A DNA stretch of 43,413 bases, from the NCBI GenBank assembly GCA_002085445.1, contig NBMI01000076.1, positions 1-43,413 of the forward strand, written 5' to 3'. The notes beneath the pieces were generated by a model, which saw only the letters and a program-made list of their open reading frames with translations, was not told the origin of the DNA and did no database searches. The position numbers and the translations under genes were made by a program. Source of the DNA: Candidatus Parabeggiatoa sp. nov. 2 (lineage in GTDB: Bacteria; Pseudomonadota; Gammaproteobacteria; Beggiatoales; Beggiatoaceae). Shown here piece after piece: positions 33,261 to 39,760 of the stretch (position 1 is the stretch's first letter; every line of letters starts with the position of its first letter).

Positions 33261-34337
33261 TTAATCGTTATTCAACAACCAACACCCCGGATCGGCCTTA
33301 AACGGACTACACTTAACTGCATACGCAAGACATTTTAATCCACCCCGACACAGTTTCGCATAAAAACAATCCTGACAACCTTCACTGACTTGCAATGGGC
33401 TGCGGAGTTGACGCAATAGTGCAGAATTATCGTACAGTTCAAGCATAGGCCTTTCCAACAAATTACCAACACGAATAGGCATCCGTCGGCACGGATAGAG
33501 ATCACCATTAGGTTGCACCGTGAGCAAAGTATCTCCCGCCGTACAATGATAAGGGCGGCCGCCTCCCACGAGGAATTGCAGGGCACGGTGCATAGCAATT
33601 TCAGTGCGATTAAACCAAGCGCGTTTAGCCTCTGTTTGCGCTTGTTCCATTATCTCAAAAAAGGCTTTAGTCTCAGCCGGTGTCATTACCAGTTGACGTA
33701 ATTTAGCACCACTACCCCAAGGAATCAACCTATCGGCCCACACACGATCCACGCGCAAGCGTCGGCCTAATTTAGCCACCTCTCTAAATTCGCGGAAATT
33801 CTTGCGGTGGGCCGTAAACGAAATCAGGGTACGAATACGCGCGCGCCTCAGACGCTTGATAGCGGCAACGGTTTGGGCAAAATTGCCCTCGCCACGAATA
33901 CTATCATGGGTAGCAGCGGTGCCCTCAATACTGACTTGCACAAAGCTGGGAGCGAGTTTGCTGAGACGTTGCGCCAACGCTGCATCAATAAAAACGCCAT
34001 TAGTGAGAATCGCAAAACTAAATAAAGCGCGGTGCGCGGCAAACACTTCCAACAAGTCGATAAAATCACGCCGCGCAAATGGCTCGCCACCGGTGACAGT
34101 AATATGGGCACGAATACGCTTACCGCGGCGCTGACTCAAGGCCGCCAATAATGCCTTAAATTGCGCCAAGATGTTGAGCAACTCAGCAAAACTGAGTTCA
34201 TCGCGTGCATAATTATCTTGATAACAGTGGGCACAGCGTAAATTGCAACGCTCCGTGACATGCCATTGGAACAATAGGCTTGGAGGCGCGTAGCGTTGTT
34301 CGTTAAATTGAAGTAATGATGCGGTGTGTGTGGACAT
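33261..34337 (-). CDS. radical SAM/SPASM enzyme
   Basis: This 358-residue iron-sulfur enzyme has the radical SAM cluster motif CNLRCAHC (C31, C35, C38) in an N-terminal TIM-barrel. TVTGGEPF binds SAM, and ILTNGVFID and VQVSIEGTAATHDSIRG follow. The C-terminal SPASM region has CTAGDTLLTVQPNGDLYPC, EGCQDCFYAKLC and three more cysteines, enough for two auxiliary clusters. Such enzymes often modify ribosomal peptides or mature other enzymes. No precursor peptide with a Cys-rich core is visible next to it. Two coiled-coil proteins on the same strand lie upstream (34609-35939). ATG 34337 has only a weak Shine-Dalgarno sequence. Confidence 0.85.
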   Translation of the reverse strand: MSTHTASLLQFNEQRYAPPSLLFQWHVTERCNLRCAHCYQDNYARDELSFAELLNILAQFKALLAALSQRRGKRIRAHITVTGGEPFARRDFIDLLEVFAAHRALFSFAILTNGVFIDAALAQRLSKLAPSFVQVSIEGTAATHDSIRGEGNFAQTVAAIKRLRRARIRTLISFTAHRKNFREFREVAKLGRRLRVDRVWADRLIPWGSGAKLRQLVMTPAETKAFFEIMEQAQTEAKRAWFNRTEIAMHRALQFLVGGGRPYHCTAGDTLLTVQPNGDLYPCRRMPIRVGNLLERPMLELYDNSALLRQLRSPLQVSEGCQDCFYAKLCRGGLKCLAYAVKCSPFKADPGCWLLNND

Positions 34338-34390
34338 AGTTAAGCGATCTGTTATTATGCTAAAGCCTTTGAGTCAATGCCATTAAGTTT

Positions 34391-34460
34391 TTCAGGCTAA
34401 AGTTTTCCGCAGCGGAAACTTTAGCCTGAAAGGGCAGACACACAGGTCTGCCCCTACCAA
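34391..34460. repeat. TTCAGGCTAAAG hairpin and GGGCAGAC-type palindrome
   Basis: An imperfect 19-bp stem (34391-34430) is followed by GGGCAGACACACAGGTCTGC (from 34434), another palindrome type I recall as widespread in bacteria. TCAATGCCATTAAGTT (34374-34389) precedes them. Confidence 0.7.
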
Positions 34461-34608
34461 CCCCCCGCGCTGTGAGGGAACTTGAACTTCTCGCATGGAT
34501 CGTGCAGGACAAAAGTGCAAGTTGTGCCCGTGCGGAGTATAAATTGATTTTAAAGCGCTTTTTATTAATATATTCTCATTACCAATTACCAAAACAACCA
34601 CTCCAGAA

Positions 34609-35133
34609 CTACCTTTTAAAGATTTTCAAAGGGTAGCTAGGCAACTGTTTCTTAAGCTTTTGGAAGGTTTGCTTAGCCTGCTCAAGATTCGTATAACGCA
34701 AACCCTTGCCCGGTTCACGCCATCCTTTCCCTGACCATTCCTGCGGTGATTTGGGATTTAACATCAAGCAAATGACATAGCTCGGTGTCGTAGGATTCGT
34801 GCTTGGCTTTAGTGCCGTCTTTTGGGGCTGTTCGGGCGAGATCGATTGCATTGACGAGCGCTTGGGGGCAATGCCTTTGCCCGGGCCTCCCAATTCTTGT
34901 TTTTCCATGCGTTCCAATTCCCGTTCCATTCTCCTTGTTTCCTCAAGCTCGTCCCGTTCAAAAGAATCTTCGCTTTGCTTGATCCGATAATTGTCAATCT
35001 TTGCCAATGCGGCTTCGATGTTGCGAATGATTTCATCCATCTCGCCCAGATCATTTATGACCCGGCTCTGCTGTTCTTGCTCTATTTCCATAGATTTCAA
35101 ACGTTGTTCTAGTTCTTCAGAAAAATTTGTCAT
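34609..35133 (-). CDS. coiled-coil protein with EWSGKxW C-terminal domain, copy A
   Basis: I do not recognise the family of this 174-residue protein. Residues 1-80 are coiled coil, very rich in Glu/Arg near 55-80. A Pro/Ser/Thr linker (85-117) leads to a C-terminal domain: YVICLMLNPKSPQEWSGKGW, then GKGLRYTNLEQAKQTFQKLK and PSYPLKIFKR. The same domain ends the paralogue at 35493-35939, about 45 of 60 positions alike or similar. GGAGG lies 6 bases before ATG 35133; the longer frame to 35166 lacks this support. There is no signal peptide. It may be co-transcribed with the radical SAM gene, but 270 bases with hairpins separate them. Confidence 0.75.
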   Translation of the reverse strand: MTNFSEELEQRLKSMEIEQEQQSRVINDLGEMDEIIRNIEAALAKIDNYRIKQSEDSFERDELEETRRMERELERMEKQELGGPGKGIAPKRSSMQSISPEQPQKTALKPSTNPTTPSYVICLMLNPKSPQEWSGKGWREPGKGLRYTNLEQAKQTFQKLKKQLPSYPLKIFKR

Positions 35134-35492
35134 CAGAATCCTCCAGTTGAGAGGGCTTAGGCGCACAAACCCTATAAATTCGCCCTGTTACCGCACCCTT
35201 ACTTAAAATAGGGCTAGTTGTTATCTTTAAGCGTTGGTGCATGCAAAATATGTTCCTACCGTTTATTATCTATCTGAGAGGTAGGGTGGCATTCTACCGT
35301 TTCCTTCTCGTACAAACTTCATCTAGGGCCATATAAATAATATTAATAAATGTGTGATATCAAAACCGTCGTGGTGGTTTTGGGACTTATGCTATTAAAA
35401 CCGCGTACATTTAAGTGGGTAAACAAAAGTATTTTTGAGGCTCATAACGAGCGGTAATAGTCGCTAAAGCGACTACTACAAACCGGCGGGGC

Positions 35493-35939
35493 TTATTCAG
35501 AATCAACATGCTCAATTGATCCCAACGAACTTTCCAAGACTTGTAAAGGATAACCGGGCCACCGTTTCCGAAGTTGTAGCAAGCACTGATAAGCTTGCTC
35601 GGAACTGGTATAACACTTACCCTTACCATGTCTATGCCATTCTTTCCCAGACCATTCAGGCGGTGATTTAGGATTGAACATCAAGCAAACTATATAGCCA
35701 TGCCTATCAGAACGGCCGCTTGGTGTCGGTGTGGTATTCAGTTGTTTTGTAGTAGTCGCTTTCTCGTTATTTGTCAAGACCAACGGGGTTGTCACATCGT
35801 CGTGGTGCGTCAAGGTTATTTTGAGATTGTTAATTTTAACCTTCAATTCATGCACATCATTTAATATTCCGTTCAGACGATTTTGCTCGGTTTCCAGACT
35901 TTCCAACCGTAGCTTAAGTTCATCGTCGGTAATTTTCAT
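35493..35939 (-). CDS. coiled-coil protein with EWSGKxW C-terminal domain, copy B
   Basis: The 148-residue paralogue of the gene at 34609-35133 has a short coiled coil (residues 5-45), a Thr-rich linker, then YIVCLMFNPKSPPEWSGKEW, GKGKCYTSSEQAYQCLLQL and PGYPLQVL. GGAGG lies 6 bases before ATG 35939, and the leader resembles that of copy A, so the two arose by duplication including upstream DNA. Linker residues 59-66 (EKATTTKQ) are encoded by half of a TTTGTAGTAGTCGC hairpin repeat (35745-35762), indicating a repeat captured into the gene. The frame is open to 36146 but without support. Function unknown. Confidence 0.75.
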   Translation of the reverse strand: MKITDDELKLRLESLETEQNRLNGILNDVHELKVKINNLKITLTHHDDVTTPLVLTNNEKATTTKQLNTTPTPSGRSDRHGYIVCLMFNPKSPPEWSGKEWHRHGKGKCYTSSEQAYQCLLQLRKRWPGYPLQVLESSLGSIEHVDSE

Positions 35940-36158
35940 CAAAATCCTCCTTTTACATGGTCTTAGCCGCAAACCCCGGCTCGGGGAAAGGTACTTATAA
36001 AATGAGGGCAGGTTTTTGTGGATTGGGCTTTGATATACGGAACGTACTCTATTTAACCCAAGACGTTGCCATACAGACATTTTCAGATAAATTATACCGG
36101 TGTCCGGTATAATTTCGCGGTTCGGTGCGTCACTCATTGAGAGCAAAACGACTGATAA

Positions 36159-36398
36159 TCAATGCCATTAAGCCTCAGAATAAATTCTGAGGCTAAAAGC
36201 TTAAGTAGGCTAAAGCCTACTAATAGTCAATGCCATTAAGTCCAGGGCGAACACTTAGGAAAGCCCTACAGCCCCTGAAAGCTAAGGTTTGGTAGGGGCA
36301 GACCACCCGCGAATGTTAATGGCATTGAGGCTAAAGCCTACTAATAGTGCCCTTTAGGGTACTTTAGCTTTAAGCCTTAGAATTTATTCTAAGGCTTA
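36159..36398. repeat. hairpin mosaic upstream of recD
   Basis: It holds TCAATGCCATTAAG (36159-36172 and 36227-36240), GCCTCAGAA-TAAA-TTCTGAGGC (36172-36193), GTAGGC-TAAA-GCCTAC, a GGTAGGGGCAGACC fragment, and a 12-bp stem with loop TTTA (TAAGCCTTAGAA arms, 36371-36398). No gene is present. Confidence 0.8.
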
Positions 36399-36472
36399 AC
36401 TTAATGTCATAGAAATCTGACAATCAATGACTTAAATAAATTATCCTGTACAAAGAACTATTTCAAAAAAAT

Positions 36473-38389
36473 ATGCTAACAACCATCGAACACCTGCGCG
36501 ATCTTGGTATTTTTTCAGACCTAGACGTACATTTTGCCAAATTTATGGCAACCCTCTCTGAGGGTGCGAATGAGGCCTTATTGATTGGTGCAGCACTCGC
36601 GAGTCATTTCACCACACTTGGCTCTTCTTGCGTGGATTTGGAGGCACTGGCCGAGCAGTCATTCCCGCCACAGCCTGAACCGGGCACAGATACGTTACCC
36701 TGTCCCAATTTATCCCACTGGCGAGATTCTCTACTTAATTGTAGGGTGGTTGGGCAACCCGGAAATTATACCCCGTTAATTCTCGACAAGCACCGTCTCT
36801 ATTTGTATCGATATTGGGATTATGAGCAACAACTCGCGGCACAGATTCGCGCCCGTTGCCGCCTCCAACGTCGTGATGTTAACCATGACACTTTGGAAGA
36901 AGGCTTGTCGCGCTTGTTTCTGGAAAAATCCGCCCAAGACAATGTATCTCAAAAAATCGCCGCACGCACAGCGGTACTACGCAATTTTTGCATTATTTCT
37001 GGCGGGCCGGGTACCGGAAAAACCTCTACAGTTGCCAAAATTTTAGCATTATTACTGGAACAAAAGCCAAACCTAAACATAGCCTTAGCGGCACCGACGG
37101 GCAAAGCGGCCGTCCGTTTGCTGGAGGCGATTACACAGACTTTACACGATTTAAACTGCGCTCCCAGCATCAAAGCGGCTATTCCTACCGAAACTTACAC
37201 GATACACCGTCTACTCGGTAGCCGGCCCAACTCGCCCTATTTTCGCAGTCATGCTGGCAATCTCTTACCGTATGATGTGGTAGTAGTTGATGAAGCCTCA
37301 ATGGTAGATTTAGCCTTGATGACTAAATTGGCACAAGCGATACCTAAATCGGCCCGTTGGATTTTGCTGGGCGACAAAGATCAATTGGCTTCGGTAGAAG
37401 CCGGCACAGTGCTAGGCGATATTTGTGAAGCGGGAAAGAAAGGGGAAAGGGGCGGGGTAAATGGAGTGCCAACGGAAAAGGGGCCAACAGAAACGGGCCA
37501 AGAGCCAATAAAAATAGGCAAGGGGCAAGATAAAATAGAGGAAGACCATTCCCAATCCGCAATTTCTGATAACCAATTACCCATTGCCAATGATCAACCT
37601 CTCCAAGACAGTATCGTTTTATTAGACAAAAGTTATCGCTTTGGCGAGGATAGTGGGATAGGGGCATTGGCACTGGCGGTTAAGCAGGGGCAAAGTGAAG
37701 AAGCTTTGCGTATTCTTAAATCAGAAAACTATCCCGATGTCAATTGGCACCCAATAAGCCCATTAGAAAGAATGCCCACCGGCCTCATCGACCAAATGGT
37801 GGCTGGTTTTTCCCGTTACCTCGTTACGCCACAGCCCGAAAAAGTTTTGCAAACCTATCAGCAATTTAGAATTTTAGCAGCTATTCGTCGTGGGCCTTAT
37901 GGTGTAGAGGCCCTCAATCGCCGAATAGAACAAGAATTAAGCAAAACGGGACGAATACGGACTAACGCTCGCTGGTATCACGGCCGCCCGATTATGATTA
38001 CTCGCAATGACTACCGACTTCAACTCTTCAATGGCGATATTGGTATCATACTCAGAAACCCGGCTAACAATAATGAATTACAGGCTTTTTTTCCCGATAA
38101 AGATGGACAAGTCCGCGCATTTTGGCCTAATCGCCTGCCCGAACATGAAACCGTTTATGCCATGACGATTCATAAAAGCCAAGGCTCAGAATTTGAGAAT
38201 GTGCTGATATTATTGCCGAACCCAATTTCTCCCGTCTTGAGCCGTGAATTAATTTATACTGGGATGACTCGCGCTAAACAAAGCGTAAGCGTATGGGGAA
38301 ATGAGCAAGTGTTTAAACAAGCGATATTACAAAAAATCAGCCGCTCATCCGGTTTGCGAGAACAATTATCAGTAATCAGTAATCAATAG
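36473..38389 (+). CDS. recD: exodeoxyribonuclease V alpha subunit
   Basis: This 638-residue 5'-3' helicase is the fast motor of RecBCD in double-strand break repair and degradation of foreign DNA. Walker A SGGPGTGKTSTV lies at 176-187, Walker B VVVDEASMVDLALM at about 270-283, GDKDQLASVEAGTVLGDI follows, and YAMTIHKSQGSEFENVLILL with YTGMTRAKQSV are near the end. The N-terminal RecB-binding region is present (residues 1-160). Residues 321-378, between motif III and LLDKSYRFGEDSGIG, are a low-complexity Lys/Gly/Gln linker whose DNA resembles the intergenic repeats. recB and recC are not adjacent. ATG 36473 has no clear Shine-Dalgarno sequence. Confidence 0.92.
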   Translation: MLTTIEHLRDLGIFSDLDVHFAKFMATLSEGANEALLIGAALASHFTTLGSSCVDLEALAEQSFPPQPEPGTDTLPCPNLSHWRDSLLNCRVVGQPGNYTPLILDKHRLYLYRYWDYEQQLAAQIRARCRLQRRDVNHDTLEEGLSRLFLEKSAQDNVSQKIAARTAVLRNFCIISGGPGTGKTSTVAKILALLLEQKPNLNIALAAPTGKAAVRLLEAITQTLHDLNCAPSIKAAIPTETYTIHRLLGSRPNSPYFRSHAGNLLPYDVVVVDEASMVDLALMTKLAQAIPKSARWILLGDKDQLASVEAGTVLGDICEAGKKGERGGVNGVPTEKGPTETGQEPIKIGKGQDKIEEDHSQSAISDNQLPIANDQPLQDSIVLLDKSYRFGEDSGIGALALAVKQGQSEEALRILKSENYPDVNWHPISPLERMPTGLIDQMVAGFSRYLVTPQPEKVLQTYQQFRILAAIRRGPYGVEALNRRIEQELSKTGRIRTNARWYHGRPIMITRNDYRLQLFNGDIGIILRNPANNNELQAFFPDKDGQVRAFWPNRLPEHETVYAMTIHKSQGSEFENVLILLPNPISPVLSRELIYTGMTRAKQSVSVWGNEQVFKQAILQKISRSSGLREQLSVISNQ

Positions 38390-38414
38390 ACTTGCCATTC
38401 GCTTCAATACGCCC

Positions 38415-38690
38415 TTTCAGGGCTTACTTATAACCCAGGGCGTTGCCCTGGGCTATATTAACACCGCCCTTTCAGGGCTTAAAACTTAATTCTTCTAACC
38501 CAGGGCGTTGCCCTGGGCTATATTAACACCGCCCTTTCAGGGCTTAAAACTTAATTCTTCTAACCCAGGGCGTTGCCCTAGGCTATATTAACACCGCCCT
38601 TTCAGGGCTTAAAACTTAATTCTTCTAACCCAGGGCGTTGCCCTGGGCTATATTAACACCGCCCTTTCAGGGCGTAAAAGTTGGGTGGTT
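38415..38690. repeat. 65-bp tandem array (CAGGGC-GTT-GCCCTG + GCCCT-TTC-AGGGC)
   Basis: Four units begin ACCCAGGGCGTTGCCC at 38433, 38498, 38563 and 38628. They are joined by CTATATTAACACC and TTAAAACTTAATTCTTCTA. The design (two triloop hairpins with a TATATTAA link) matches 2705 and 31674 with different stems. Confidence 0.9.
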
Positions 38691-38715
38691 TGGGAAGAAG
38701 GGGGTAAAGAAAATT

Positions 38716-38752
38716 ATTAATGATTAATGATTAATGATTAATGATTAATGAG
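38716..38752. repeat. heptamer tandem repeat ATTAATG
   Basis: About four to five tandem copies of the 7-base unit are present. Confidence 0.85.
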
Positions 38753-38771
38753 TTAAATAATACTTAACTGA

Positions 38772-39258
38772 TTGTTTTTAAAAGTAATTTTATTAATAGG
38801 AATAAAATTTGGTTCAAGTTTTAGAACCCGTTGGAACCTCCTTTTCATCACCCCAGGTAAAACTCCGGATGTTGTGATTGAACTGTTATCGGATAGTACG
38901 CGAGACACCGATAAACAGGAAAAAAAGCAGATTTATCAAAATAAGTTACGAGTACCAGAATATTTTTGGTATGATCCGTTTAACTCTGAAGATTGGGCTG
39001 GGTTTAGCATTGATACGTTGGCAAGGCGTTTACAAAGATGTTGAGGCTCACTGGTTACGATGTGCAACTTTGGACGGTGTTTTACTACCGACGGCACAAG
39101 AAGCCGCCGAACAAAAGGCTAATCAAGCCGAACAAGAGGCCGTTCAAGCTAAACAAGAGGCCGTTCAAGCCAAACAAGAGGCCGTTCAAGCCAAGCAACG
39201 AGCGGCTCAATTAGCAGAAAAATTACGGGCTTTGGGTGTCAATCCTGACGAGATTTAA
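38772..39258 (+). pseudogene. Uma2-family (DUF820) endonuclease-like, truncated and frameshifted
   Basis: Homology begins inside the restriction-endonuclease-like fold at about 38855: TPDVVIELLSDSTRDTDKQE, then KLRVPEYFWYDPFNSEDWAGF with the usual Asp/Glu residues. The frame then ends at 39044 while the family pattern continues in the +1 frame as VYKDVEAHWLRCATLDGVLL and a Gln/Ala/Glu-rich coiled-coil tail (about 39100-39220) ending KLRALGVNPDEI. The N-terminal half of the family is missing. The start at 38772 is only the limit of the open frame. An active enzyme is unlikely. Confidence 0.7.
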
Positions 39259-39262
39259 AATG

Positions 39263-39340
39263 GAGTCCAAGATTTATCTTGGTACCAAGCACTGGAGTCC
39301 AATATTTATCTTGGTAGCGAGCGATGGAGTAAAACCATTA
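39263..39340. repeat. CCAAGA-TTTA-TCTTGG repeats, left flank of the PIN-ATPase operon
   Basis: Two units lie here. The second (39292-39340) continues into TTGGTAGCGAGCGATGGAGT and AAAACCATTA. A close copy of it follows the ATPase gene at 42767-42817. Confidence 0.85.
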
Positions 39341-39418
39341 AAAAAAGTTACCTACACTTAAAATACCTGAAAATTATTGGCGAAGGTACTTATCATCAGT
39401 TTATTGAGTTCATAATTT

Positions 39419-39757
39419 ATGAAAATACGCCTTATTGATACAAATGACGAAGAAATGCAAGAGCCATTGCTTGAAAGTCCTTCATTAGGACTTGATCGGG
39501 CTGAGCCGGCTATTGTAGCCGATTGGGCAACACCAATTATGCAAATTAAAACGTGGCAAGGCAATCAATTAGAATTGAGTCGTCTTGAACAACTGGCTGC
39601 ATTGATACCAGATACAAGTGAGGAAAATCGACAAGTGATATCATGGAGCTTTGGTGATCAAGAAATCGAGGTTGATTTGTCGCTTGTCCTAACACTTCTT
39701 AGTCGAGATATGTTGATGCTTGGTAAAAATAAACAATTTGCCTTAGTCTTGGAGTAA
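39419..39757 (+). CDS. small acidic hypothetical protein, first gene of the PIN-ATPase operon
   Basis: I do not recognise this 112-residue protein. It has an acidic N-terminal part (IDTNDEEMQEPLLES) and then a more regular region with LSRLEQLAALIPDTSEENRQ and FGDQEIEVDLSLVLTLLSRD. No membrane segment or metal motif is seen. It ends three bases before the next gene's ATG, and that gene's GGAG overlaps its stop codon, so the two are translated from one mRNA. It could be a partner or inhibitor of the PIN protein; this is inferred from position only. Confidence 0.7.
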   Translation: MKIRLIDTNDEEMQEPLLESPSLGLDRAEPAIVADWATPIMQIKTWQGNQLELSRLEQLAALIPDTSEENRQVISWSFGDQEIEVDLSLVLTLLSRDMLMLGKNKQFALVLE

Positions 39758-39760
39758 AAA

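Noticed and set aside
36147..38700. recB or recC next to recD
   Set aside because: Flanks are repeats and a Uma2-like pseudogene; no RecB or RecC sequence is seen.
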